From assembly GCA_021397845.1 (NCBI GenBank), contig CM038053.1:88349157-88413156 (forward strand): a stretch of 64,000 nt of DNA, read 5' to 3'. Position 1 is the stretch's first letter. Every line of letters begins with the position of its first letter. Source of the stretch: Areca catechu (Eukaryota; Streptophyta; Magnoliopsida; Arecales; Arecaceae). The position numbers and the translations under genes were made by a program. A model generated the notes under the pieces. It made no database searches and was not told where the DNA came from. It was given only the letters and a program-made list of their open reading frames with translations. Below are positions 45,313 to 56,997 of this stretch, piece after piece.

Positions 45313-45801
45313 ATCTTCTCCTTTTTTATAATGACAAAAGACTAGGCATGAAAAATTCTTTACACTTACATGTATAAATGTATTTGAAAGTAAATATTCA
45401 CATGTATCTGAGCTAACTGTATTTGTAAATAAGTATCAGAGCTCTAAAGATGAAATTATATTGTATTGATGTTAGTGCTTTTGTGTATTTCAAAGTACTA
45501 GACTCTGCAAGCTTCATAAAGTCAGAATTAGCACAAACATGGAGCATCAAAGTTTGAAATTGAAAGAATTTAGACTAATTTTAGATCAGAGCAAAAGAAG
45601 GGTTTAGAATTAAAGCCATTCTTTTAAGAGAATCTCCCCCTTTCTCTAGGTTTTGAAATAATATAGCAGTTAGGTCCAATTTGAATACAATCACTTTTGT
45701 GCTCCCCATTTTTCATTCTTTTTATGCACTTTAAGAATAATTGAATATGAAGCTCAACATAGATATCAGAATTTTCATGACAACTCAATTATAGATACCA
45801 T
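45313..45801 (-). other. C5 non-coding 3' region, left of E3
   Basis: ORF-free AT-rich sequence. Its last five bases ACCAT (45797-45801) are the E3 duplication. It continues at 54690. Confidence 0.6.
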
Positions 45802-47399
45802 TGATGCAGAACAAAGAACGAAAAAGCATATGCGGAAGTAAATTTAAGATTGATTCTTTTTTTTTTTTTTTTTATATTTCAGAAATTGGCTTTGACTCAA
45901 AGTAAAGCTAAACTAAGTTGAAGGAAACTAGGTAAGGATTGAAAGCACAATTTAGATGAAACTAAATTATCAGAGTAGTTCAGAAGTAACGGATCGCTGG
46001 GGGTTGAGAAACTCCCAGACCTAGGGTTTCGCTCTGAACTTTCAACAGAACAGAAATAGAGAGGAGAGATGGTTTACCAACCAGACAGTGATCTTCTCAG
46101 AATTTGGGTGGAAGAACTCTCTCGAGCAGATTGTGGGATCCTCGGAGTCGGCTATCTTCGCAATGGATCCTCCAATACTGGTCTTGTGGTTTGGTCGGCT
46201 TCTCCTGGACTCAAGATCTGGAAAAGAAGAGGAACAAGTGATGGAATTCAGATACTCAAAAAAAGATTTACCAGGTTGAAGAACTTGAAAGCTGAAGTTA
46301 CTGAAATCAGGATTCTCCTGGAGGCTGATCTGACTTCCTCTTAGAATTGCTGTAGATCTGAAGTATCTGGACTGGAGCTGGATGCTGGTGGTCGGCCTGG
46401 ACTTGGAGAGGGTGGCCGTGAGAGGTGGGATAGGCTAGGGCTTGGTGGAAAGAGAAGGGTGATGGCGGCTAGGGTTTGGGAGTGGAGTGGCTAACCTAGG
46501 GTTTGGGTTTTGGAGATCTCACACCTCCTCAAGGTTCCTGGGGAACCCGGATTTACTCCCTCACGGAGCTCAACACCTGGATGCAAGTGCGGAAGAGAGA
46601 AAACACAAAGTTTGCTCACAAAAAAATTTGGCTTCATTCATCTGATTCATTTAAACTTACAAGAGGGGTTTAATTTATAAGGCTTTACAAGGGAGTAGGG
46701 TTTTACATCTTCCCATGTGGGACTAAAGGAGGGGATCTACAAATCAGGATAATCCATACACATATGGTCGGCCAAGGTACCAAAAAAATTTGATTAGTTA
46801 TAAAAGGCAGGTAGATGGCGCCTCCTTGCTTGGATCTTCAAGAGAATTTTTTTCCTTCCATGGATCAACTCTTTTGGACTCCTCCTTTTCTTCCTCCCTA
46901 AGTCAAGGCCCTTCCCATCTTTGTTTTGGATATTTTTGGCAGGTAGTGGGCGCCTCCTTGAAGTTTTCTCCAAGAGAATTTCTTCCCTTTCTTAGTTTGG
47001 TTCTTTTAGGAAAGACTTGGGCCGCCCCCTTGATTTGTGGACTCCTGGTGGATTTCTCCCCAACTGGCGCATGAGAGAAGGAAGCTGCTATCTGTGGCGT
47101 GGGGACCAAAGGCTGCTGGATGTAGATATGGCACCCCCTGGACTCAGGCGTATGGCTGGGAGTGTGGCGCCCACTTGCTAGGCCTTGGGAGAAAATGTAA
47201 CACCCCAGGTTGAAACCCTAGTCCACTACTGAGTCAACATGACTCAACAAAATAAAATGCAGGTAATGTAGACTCAAGCTAAATTGAGTTGATCTAGTCA
47301 ACTCTTATTACAAACCAAAAACCCTAATTCTTCGGGCAAGGTTAATCAGAGATCCAGATGGAGCTCTGAAGTCTTCTTCTGAGTCTGGTGCCCGCACCA
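45802..47399 (-). repeat. E3 3' LTR
   Basis: TGGTGCGGGC to TGCATCA on the minus strand. The Gag-Pol frame ends 58 bp inside it. It is the same family as the E2 LTRs but about 220 bp shorter. Confidence 0.92.
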
Positions 47400-47419
47400 A
47401 TTCTCCCAGGATGGGAGGA

Positions 47420-47436
47420 ACTCGACCCTATCGAGT
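47420..47436 (-). promoter_or_regulatory. Conserved stem-loop upstream of the E3 3' LTR
   Basis: The sense strand reads ACTCGAT-AGG-GTCGAGT, a 7-bp stem in which one pair is a G-U wobble. It ends 20 nt before the LTR, as in E1 and E2. Confidence 0.6.
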
Positions 47437-50400
47437 ATGGATCAAGTTGGCTCTGGTATCTCTCCAAGAGGTCTGGGTCCAGCTCTTGTAATTCTTCTCG
47501 GGAGATCCAAGAGTCATCAGAATCTAGCCTTCCTAGCCAGCGGACCAGGTATCTTTGGTATCCTCGATTACGAGTAGAGATAACCTGATCATCCAGGATC
47601 TTTTCAATCTGCTCTTTCCTCACAGGCCAATTTGTTGGTGGACACACAGGGTCAGGTTCACTCTCAAGAGCAGGATTAGGTTCAAAAGCCTTATTGGGAA
47701 TCACAGCTGGCTCCTAATACTCTACTAGGTCTGTAATGTTGAAAGTGGAGCTAATGCCTAGTTCTGGAGGTAACTCGAGTACATAGGCATTGGATCCTAC
47801 TCTCTTTACAACTCTAAATGGTCCAGCTCCCCTAGCATGTAACTTTCTAACGGTTCCAGGAGGAAACCGTTCAAGCCTTAACCTAATCATTACATAGTCT
47901 CCTTCGTCAAAAGTTTTGACTCGCCTTTGAGAATCAGCCAATTTCTTATAAGTTTCATTACTTAAATTTATTTTGGCTTGAATTTCTTTATGCAAGTCTT
48001 TTATATGCTGTGCAAAAACTTTGGCAGACTCGGAGACCCGTGTGTGGACTGGTAAAGGAGTTAGGTCAAGAGGTGTGTGGGGTTTGTAACCATGCACAAT
48101 TTCAAATGGACTCTTACCCGTAGACCTATTGACCGAGTCATTATATGCAAATTCAGCTCTAGGTAAGTACAAATCCCAGTTCCTAATGTTTTCACCAACA
48201 AGATACCTTAGCAGATTGCCTAAACTACGGTTCACTACTTCAGTTTGGCCGTCAGTCTGGGGATGATAGGCTGTTGAAAATTTAAGTTTCGTCCCTAACT
48301 TATGCCAAAGGGTTTTCCAGAAATAGCTGGTGAACCGAACATCCCTATCTGAAACAATGGTCTTGGGTAGACCATGGAGTCAAACTATTTCATTAAAGAA
48401 CAGGGTGGCTACCTTAGACGCATCAAATGTTTGGGAACAAGGCAAGAAATGGGCCATCTTGGAAAATCGGTCTACTACAACACAGATAGAGTCATGCCTC
48501 CTCTGAGTCTTAGGCAAACCTAACACAAAGTCCATGCTCACATCTTGCCAAGGACGATCTGGGACAGGGAGTGGGGTATAAAGGCCGGTGTTCTGTTTTC
48601 GCTGTTTGGCAACAGCGCAGGTCCGACACCTAGCCACAATGTGTGCTACATCTCTTTTTAAGCTAGGCCAGAAAAAATGGTCTTCAATAGCCAGGGTGGT
48701 CTTATCTTTTCCGAAATGGCCAGCTAAACCTCCAGCATGAGTTTCCCAAATCAAGAATTCCCTAAGAGAGGTTCTAGGGATGCAAAGCCTATTCTTAAAG
48801 AATAGAAAGCCATCTAAAAGGGAATAATCCTTATGTTCACTAGATGGTCCTTGAGTTAGATCTTGGTATACAGTCTTGAAATCCGGACACGACTCATATT
48901 CTTCTTTGATTTGCTCAAACCCTATGACTTCAGCCCTAACAGAATTCAACAACAAAGATCGACGACTAAGGGCATCAGCTACCTTATTTTTAGACCCAGC
49001 CTTATGCTTCAAAACAAAAGTATAGGACTGGATATACTCTACCCACTTAGCATGCCTAGGGTTAAGCTTCTTCTGAGAATTCAAGAATCTAAGAGCCTCA
49101 TGGTCCGAAAACAGCACAAATTCTTGCGGTAGTAAATAATGTCTCAAGTAACGCAAAGCTTGCACTACCGCGTAAAATTCCTTATCATAGGTAGAATACC
49201 TAAGCTTAGCATCATTAAGTTTTTCACTAAAGAATGCTACGGGATGGTTCTCTTGGCTTAGGACTCCACCTATACCTACTCCTGAAGCATCATAGGCAAC
49301 CTCAAATACCTTTGAAAAGTCCGGTAGTCTCAAAATGGGTGCCTGGGTCATCCTATCCTTAAGATCTAGGAAGGCTTTATGGGCTGCTTTGGTCCACTGA
49401 AATTCTCCCTTCCTAATGCAGTCTGTGATAGGAGCAACTACGGTACTAAACCCCTTGATGAATCGCCTATAGAAGGTAGCCAAGCCATGGAAACTTCTGA
49501 CTTCATGCACACTGGTTGGCTCTGGCCATTCTACTATGGACCTAATCTTTTCAGGATCGGCAGCCATGCCATCAGGGGTTACAACAAATCCAAGGAAGAT
49601 AATCTTACTGGTCATAAATTCACACTTTTTGAGATTACCGTAGAGACTATCATTCCTCAAAACTTGACAGACTTGTCTAAGGTGGCCTAGGTGATCTGCA
49701 GGGGTCTTACTATAGATCAGGATATCATCAAAATAGACCACTACAAACTTCCCTATGAAAGCTGTAAGTACTTGGGTCATAATCCTCATGAAAGTACTAG
49801 GGGCATTGGACAACCCAAAAGGCATAACAACCCATTCGAAGAGACCATCCTTAGTCTTGAAGGCTGTTTTCCACTCATCCCCTGGTCTAATCCTAACCTG
49901 ATGATAGCCACTCTTGAGATCAATTTTAGAAAAAACTATGGCACCGGCCATCATATCAAGCATGTCATCTAGTCTAGGGATGGGGAACCTATACTTGATT
50001 GTGATTTTATTGATGGAACGACTATCAACACACATCCTCCACGTGCCATCCTTCTTCGGGGATAGAAGTGCAGGGACTGCACAAGGGCTAAGACTCTCTC
50101 TAATGAACCCCTTCCTCAACAATTCGCCAACCTGCTTTTGCAGTTCTTTATGCTCAGATGGATTCATCCTATAATGGGGCAAGTTGGGTAAAGTAGCTCC
50201 TGGGACTAAATCTATGGAATGCTGAATATCCCTAAGAGGTGAAAGGTGGTCTGGCAGATCCTCGGGAAAAACATCCTCAAATTCTTCTAATAAAGGCTTA
50301 ACTTCCTGAGGAGGCTCTGAGGGTGTAGGAGTCCTAAGTTCCTTAGCAGTCAACATCCAAATGGGTGAACCACTATGAATTTCTTGTTCTAGATCCTTGG

Positions 50401-50700
50401 CACTAATTAGGTTCACTCCAGTCTTCATTTCCCTAACCTTACTGGTTCCTTTAGCTACCTTGTCCTTAGGAGGGACTGAATGGATTGTGATTTTCTTTCC
50501 ATTGAAACTAAAGACACAGGTGTTGGATTTTCCTAAGAGGGTGGCATCATGATCATACAACCAAGGTCTTCCAAGAATTATACTGCTCACCCCCATGGGC
50601 AAGACATCACACCAAATCTTCTCTTGATATGATTGCATTTGGATTTGGACCTGACATCTAGACTGGATGGGTATAGAGGTAGAGTCTACCCAAGAAACCT

Positions 50701-50862
50701 TATAGAGGTTGGGGTGGGGGACTGGGGTTAAGCCTAACATTTTGACAGTGCTAGTAGAAATGGCATTTACACAGCTCCCACTATAGAGGTTGGGGTGGGG
50801 GACTGGGGTTAAGCCTAACATTTTGACAGTGCTAGTAGAAATGGCATTTACACAGCTCCCAC
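50701..50862 (-). repeat. 81-bp in-frame tandem duplication in E3 protease
   Basis: Two perfect 81-bp units (50701-50781 and 50782-50862) encode 27 residues starting SGSCVNAIS, right after the catalytic Asp. The second protein copy lacks the Asp. Confidence 0.95.
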
Positions 50863-52180
50863 TATCTATGATGATTTTACAAACCTTATCCCCTAGTTTA
50901 AGGAAAGTCTGTAGGATGTTAGTCCTACGCCAGTCTTCTTGAACTTTAGTCTGGGACAGGATGCATCTCACAACCCCTAAGTGGTCAGACTCAGTGGATT
51001 CTTCCTCTCCTTCATACTCATCAACCAAATTCATTCCGGCCTCATAAACTTCTTCTTCAAACTCCTCATTAGGCTCGGAATTATCTTCTCCTCCCTCTTC
51101 TATATATAGGGATCTACGAGGGCACTGGCTAGAAACATGACCTACCTTATGACACTTAAAACAAGCTATGGCTATGCACTGATTGGAGATATGACCGGGC
51201 TTCTGGCACTTAAAACAGACGATACTAGGGGTTCTCTGGGTGTCAGGTGCCTTACCTTTGTCCATGGGCCTAGGGGTGGGGATACCCTGATTAGGCTTGC
51301 TAGGGGTAACCTGGCTAGGTCCATTTCTTGGGATTGGGGCACTAACCCTAGATGGCATGGGTCCTCTCTGAAACTTTTCAGTGTTCAGTGCAATCTGATA
51401 GGCTTGGTCTAGGTCAGTAACCTCTCTCAGAAACAACTCTCTCTTAATATCTTCCCTAAGCCCAGCCCTAAATCTAGACAAAGTGACTTCATGGGCTTCA
51501 CCCACATCACATCTCATTAGGTATTCATCAAAGGTGGTTATGTAGTCTGAAACAGATCGATTCCCTTGTTTCAAAGTCTGCCATTGGTCTAACAGATTTT
51601 GCTGGTATGAAATGGGTAGGTACTTGTCTCTAAGCTTTTCTTTCATACCCTGCCAAGTGGTTATGGGCTCTACATTTTGTCTTCAAGTGGTCAGCTCAAT
51701 GTTCCCCTAGTATAACCTAGCTTGATGTATTAATTTCATCTTGGCAAACTTGAATTTCCTCTCCTCAGACATAGCATACCACTCAAAGTACTGGTCCATC
51801 TCACCCTCCCAATCAGAATACACCTTAGGATTTAAACTACCATTAAAAGTGGGTGCATCTAACTTGATGTTCCGAATGAACCTATCATCTCTATCCTCAG
51901 GTTCTAGGTCAGGCCTCCTATGATTAGGTTCAGGATCTCGGTATAAAGGTCTTCTAGGCTCTTGGTGTGGGTGAGGTTGAGGCACATTAAAATCTGGGTC
52001 AGGAGTCCAATTCCGATGCCTAGGTTCCTCAAGTACTTGGACTCGATCCCTAAGCTGGGCAAAATTCTCATTCATATCTTGACTTAATTTGTTCATACTC
52101 TCAGTAAGAGCTCTAACCATGGCCTCTAAATCAGGTTGGGTTTGACCAGGTTGGTAGGGTACTCCATTCCGGGTAGACAT

Positions 52181-53064
52181 GATGCAATCAAGCACACAAA
52201 ATGAGACTCAACTGAATGACTACGGGCTAACTAGACCTAGAGCCCAAACTAGGTGCCCAATCAGAGTGGCAAGCTAGCCTGTAGTAACTCAGGACTCAGC
52301 CAGGCAGGTGTAAGGGGAGTGTTAGGTCCCTGAATGCCAATCCTAGACACCAATCAGAGATTAGCCAGGTAGGCGGACCAGCACACAAGCCCTTCGGGAT
52401 GGAATCCCTGAACCACCGTTCTAGACACTGAGTACAAAGCACACACAGAGTAACCAGACAAACTGACTCAACACTAGCCTTGACCTGACTTGTTGATGTC
52501 CCTAGCCCACTAGGGCAAATTAGGTCTAATCAATTTTTAGATTAAAGGCTTAGGTTCGAATGAAGGGATGGTGGTTTTGGGCTAAGGAGAGGTTATCAAC
52601 TCCTCCCCTTATCTTAGATGCTCAAATGCCCTTAAGATGAATTAAGAGATGAACACTCAAAAATAAATGGATGGCAGAACATAAAAATAGAGTTGCAGTA
52701 ATTTAATTCTCAGAAATCGCATGGAAACCAATAAATCATGAGACAATTATAAAATTAGTTTCAATTATACTGGTTTCAACAAGACAAAAATCACCGAATT
52801 TGGAGTTACCTGTAGTGAGAAATAATTCTTGCAACAGGATAATTATGGGCTAAAAATAGAGCACTTCCCCGTTTACAATTCCTGCTACGAAGTTATAACC
52901 CAACGGATCCCCTACACGCCCTAGGAACACCCCGTGGAATGGGAAGAGGAGGTTTGCACCTCGCTTCGTTCCTAGGACCGGACGTCCTGGGGAGTCTACT
53001 TCGAGCAGACAAAGTAAAAAGAGAAAGACTCAAACAAGCAATCGAAACAGAAATCCTAGACAGG
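52181..53064 (-). other. E3 untranslated leader
   Basis: Between primer site and Gag start. It contains the GGTCCGCCTACCTGGC block (52364-52379, minus strand) and the CCCTAGTGGG block shared with E1 and E2. Confidence 0.65.
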
Positions 53065-53076
53065 GCTTTGATACCA
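53065..53076 (-). promoter_or_regulatory. E3 primer binding site
   Basis: TGGTATCAAAGC on the minus strand, initiator-Met type with one substitution, four bases from the 5' LTR. Confidence 0.85.
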
Positions 53077-53080
53077 AAAA

Positions 53081-54684
53081 TGATGTAGAACAAAGAACAA
53101 AGAAGCGTATGCGGAAGTAAATTTAAGATTGATTCTTTTTTCTTTTTCTTTTTTTTTTATATTTCAGAAATTGGCTTTGACTCAAAGTAAAGCTAAACTA
53201 AGTTGAAGAAAACTAGGTAAGGATTGAAAGCATAATTTAGATGAAACTAAATTATCAGAGTAGTTCAGAAGTAACGGATCGCTGGGGGTTGAGAAACTCC
53301 CAGACCTAGGGTTTTGCTCTGAACTTTCAACAGAACAGAAATAGAGAGGAGAGATGGTTTACCAACTAGACAGTGATCTTCTCAGAATTTGGGTGGAAGA
53401 ACTCTCTCGAGCAGATTGTGGGATCCTCGGAGTCGGCTATCTTCACAATGGATTCTCCAATACTGGTCTTGTGGTTTAGTCGGCTTCTCCTGGACTCAAG
53501 ATCTGGAAAAGAAGAGGAACAAGTGATGGAATTCAGATACTCAAGAAAAGATTTACTAGGTTGAAGAACTTGAAAGCTGAAGTTGCTGAAATCAGGATTC
53601 TCCTGGAGGCTGATCTGACTTCCTCTTAAAATTGCTGTAGATCTGAAGTATCTGGACTGGAGCTGGATGCTGGTGGTCGGCCTGGACTTGGAGAGGGTGG
53701 CCATGAGAGGTGGGATAGGCTAGGGCTTGGTGGAAAGAGAAGGGTGATGGCGGCTAGGGTTTGGGAGTGGAGTGGCTAACCTAGGGTTTGGGTTTTGGAG
53801 ATCTCACACCTCCTCAAGGTTCCTGGGGAACCCGGATTTACTCCCTCACGGAGCTCAACACCTGGATGCAAGTGCGGAAGAGAGAAAACACAAAGTTTGC
53901 TCACAAAAAAATTTGGCTTCATTCATCTGATTCATTTAAACTTACAAGAGGGGTTTAATTTATAAGGCTTTACAAGGGAGTAGGGTTTTACATCTTCCCA
54001 TGTGGGACTAAAGGAGGGGATCTACAAATCAGGATAATCCATACACATATGGTCGGCCAAGGTACCAAAAAAATTTGATTAGTTATAAAAGGCAGGTAGA
54101 TGGCGCCTCCTTGCTTGGATCTTCAAGAGAATTTTTTTCCTTCCATGGATCAACTCTTTTGGACTCCTCCATTTCTTCCTCCCTAAGTCAAGGCCCTTCC
54201 CATCTTTGTTTTGGATATTTTTGGCAGGTAGTGGGCGCCTCCTTGAAGTTTTCTCCAAGAGAATTTCTTCCCTTTCTTAGTTTGGTTCTTTTGGGAAAGA
54301 CATGGGCCGCCCCCTTGATTTGTGGACTCCTGGTGGATTTCTCCTCAACTGGCGCATGAGAGAAGGAAGCTGCTATCTATGGCGTGGGGACCAAAGGCTG
54401 CTGGATGTAGATATGGCACCCCCTGGACTCAGGCGTATGGCTAGGAGTGTGGCGCCCACTTGCTAGGCCTTGGGAGAAAATGTAACACCCCAGGTTAAAA
54501 CCCTAGTCCACTACTGAGTCAACATGACTCAACAAAATAAAATGCAGGTAATGTAGACTCAAGCTAAATTGAGTTGATCTAGTCAACTCTTATTACAAAC
54601 CAAAAACCCTAATTCTTCGGGCAAGGTTAATCAGAGATCCAGATGGAGCTCTGAAGTCTTCTTCTGAGTCTGGTGCCCGCACCA
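53081..54684 (-). repeat. E3 5' LTR
   Basis: 1604 bp, highly similar to 45802-47399; visible differences are mostly C/T or G/A. It is followed on the right by the TSD ACCAT. Confidence 0.92.
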
Positions 54685-54689
54685 ACCAT

Positions 54690-55298
54690 TCTCCCATTTT
54701 TCTTGTTTCTCCCCTTTTTGTCAATCAATCAAAAAGGTATGTTCAATAAAGCTCAGATTTTGAAATAGACTGAGAAAGTATTTAATATTTGTTTGAGATA
54801 ATTTTACTTTCTCAAAATTGAAATTCTAATTAAAATATCATCATTGTTGTATCAAAAATATTACAATGAATAGAAGGATATCACATTATCACAACAAAAA
54901 TTACTAAAAGAACTTTCATTTCATTGAGAAAAAAGTACATTCATTCAGTATAAGATAAAAGGCAGAATATTCATATACCAAAAAGTGAGAAGTACAAAGA
55001 AGTAATCAATCACAACCAAAAGACTAACTAAACTATCTATTCTTCTTCTTCACAAGATGAAGAGGAGCTAACCTATATAACCTTATCAGAGGTCTTAGTT
55101 TTCAGGGGTTTAAACCTTATATCCCTGAATCTAGTTCTAATAGGGGCTCTAAATGCCTATCTTTTTGGCCTTGGATTTCTTCTCGATCACAACAGGTTTG
55201 GGTTTGACTGAGGGTGGATCAAATGAAGGAATAGGAGGAGTCTCAAGTGACTCTTTGGTGATCTGTGCAGGAGTATCTTAAGTAGTGTCTGTTTCCTT
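54690..55298 (-). other. C5 non-coding 3' region, right of E3
   Basis: Continues 45801. Degenerate third-ORF tail and AT-rich sequence with CTCCCATTTTT blocks. No intact frame. Confidence 0.6.
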
Positions 55299-56453
55299 CT
55301 AAGACAGCAGCAAGATACTTCTGACTTCTTCTTTAAAATCCTTCATTTCCTTTTTCATTTTCTCCTTGTGAAGCTTCTGTTTAGATCTTATTTTTTGCAA
55401 GCTGGCATTAACTGTATTTTTCATTTCATCAATTGCAGAATTGATGTGATATATCAATGAATTTGAGATAGTTTCTATCTTCTGAAATATTAGCTTCTTA
55501 AGGTCAGATGGAGTAATCATTGTACCTTCAGATCTATCTTCAACAACAGTAGCTTCATCATCTTCTAAGGAAGTAGCAACAAACTGACTAGACACTTTCT
55601 TTATCCATACTCCTTGTAATTTGTAACCCATCCTTTTTAGTGAATTGAAAGAATTAGTGTCAGAGTGATGTAGAGGCTTGCCTATCTCATTGGTTAGATT
55701 AATTCCAGCTTCTTCAAACAGTAAGGTAAAAACCATCCTGTAGGTTAGGCAGGCTTTAACTTTCCTAGCTGCTTTAGTCAGTTGAATCATCATTATATAA
55801 GGAAGGTTGAGAGGCTTTTCTTCTATCAAATGTCCCATAAAAGTCATGTCTTTCTTGCTTACCCAGTCAAAATGATCGGTTCTGGGAAGAAATATTCTAC
55901 TGACCATATTGTGAAGAAACCTCATTTCCTTTGATAGTAAGTTGGCCTGAACATGTTGAACAGAGCGCATATCTTCTTTTTCCAAAATAAGCTTTAGAGT
56001 GTTTTCTTTGTCTAGTAGGGTAAGCTTGGTGCCACCGTCCGTTGGCATTTGAAGTAGGCTGCCCAACTTTTCTTCATCCATAATGACTTTCACTCCCTTA
56101 ATAGTTGATTCCAAATGATATTCTTTAAGAACTATATTTTCATAGAAATTCCGTACCAGTGAGGGGTTGGTTAAAATGTCCAATAAACATAAATGCTTCC
56201 AACCCTGGCTGTCTATCCATCTTTCGATCTTCATTTCCATTTCTTCTTGAAAGGAGAAATCTATCCTTCTTCTGCATGTAATGTGCCGGTTGGCCATAGA
56301 GATAATCTATCCGGGAGGAGAAGGAGTTTCTTCGTCTTGTTGCTCAGGAGTGGTAGACCTTTTCCTCTTTTCTCCTTTTCCTTTTGCATCTTTACTACGT
56401 GTGCTTGATTCACCTACATGAAGAATCTTCCTTGCAGATCTTCATGGAGCCAT
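55299..56453 (-). pseudogene. C5 third ORF downstream of pol (plant-transposon-protein-like)
   Basis: An open frame of 332 codons (56297-55299) extends in the same frame up to ATG 56453, where C7 has its MAPKK start. Two in-frame stops lie between (a TGA at codon 4 and a TAG near 56310). The N-terminus is basic and rich in K and S. The central part shows SQGWKHLCLL, PSLVRNFYENI, STIKGVKV and LLQMP, a pattern I associate with the 'putative plant transposon protein' domain. The C-terminus (about 250-330) is charged and coiled-coil-like. No signal peptide or membrane segment is seen. It occupies the position of the env-like gene of Sireviruses, but an envelope role is not supported by the sequence. 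Confidence 0.7.
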
Positions 56454-56997
56454 TGTAGTGGGACTTAGGAAATTAAAAATCTAGGAATGGTTCTTGAGAG
56501 ATTGGTAAAGGTTTCGAGTGGAGTAGGGTGAGTTTGAAGTAAAAATAGAAAGAGTTAAGTTAAAGAAAAGAATACATGAAACTATTTAACAAGCAAATTC
56601 CTGACTTTCGAGTCGGCTCGCTTAGCCCTAAAAACATTCGAGTCGGCTCGACCAGAGTGAACTCAGAATAATCAGAACACCGAGTCGGCTAGGCAAGATA
56701 TCAGGTTGACCTAGTCAGCTCGACCACAGCAAGATCAAAAATTTCAAACATTCGAGCCGGCTCGACCAGAGCAAGATTGCTCAAGTCGACTCGAACAAAA
56801 ACTTTTCATAGAAAACGAAATGATTCAGAAATTGATTTCAGTCAAATGAAATTTCAAGAAAAGTTGTTCAACAAACATGAGTAGTTGTAGGAGGTTTTCT
56901 AGATAATTTTTCCTTAGTTTTTGAAGGAAAATTGGGTTATCTAAATCTAGAAAGGTTTACAAAGCCCTAATTCTACTCTAAGCAATTCAAATCTATC
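56454..56997 (-). other. C5 spacer between pol and third ORF
   Basis: Non-coding, with at least five GAGTCGGCTCG-like motifs between 56600 and 56800. It could contain the promoter or splice acceptor of the third ORF; no consensus was decisive. Confidence 0.55.

Larger units (their letters stand above)
47342..52180 (-). pseudogene. E3 Gag-Pol polyprotein, four in-frame stops
   Basis: About 1612 codons in one frame from ATG 52180 (MSTRNGVPY). Order with approximate residues: capsid (about 110-290), zinc knuckles CFKCQKPGHISNQC and CFKCHKVGHVSSQC (322-353), protease IIIDSGSC (439), RT with YFDDILIYS (816), RNase H, integrase HHCC (1150-1195), MDFVLG, SDRD and QTE (1218-1314), and chromodomain (1525-1571). 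Stops: TAG 51707-51709, TGA 51683-51685, TGA 48380-48382, TAG 47714-47716. Both TGAs sit where E2 or related sequence has Arg (CGA to TGA). The protein would package, copy and integrate element RNA. The chromodomain is thought to direct integration to heterochromatin. Confidence 0.93.
45802..54684 (-). mobile_element. E3: near-complete autonomous Ty3/gypsy chromovirus (Tekay/Del-like)
   Basis: 8.9 kb, with LTRs at 45802-47399 (1598 bp) and 53081-54684 (1604 bp) and a perfect duplication ACCAT (45797-45801 and 54685-54689). The primer site is at 53065-53076. A single Gag-Pol frame runs from 52180 to 47342 with four in-frame stops and no frameshift. The LTRs differ at few positions, so the insertion is comparatively recent and younger than C5. 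It is the likely model of the autonomous partner for E1 and E2. Confidence 0.93.

Noticed and set aside
55299..56453. Calling the C5 third ORF an envelope gene
   Set aside because: No signal peptide, transmembrane segment or cleavage motif is visible. Position alone is insufficient.
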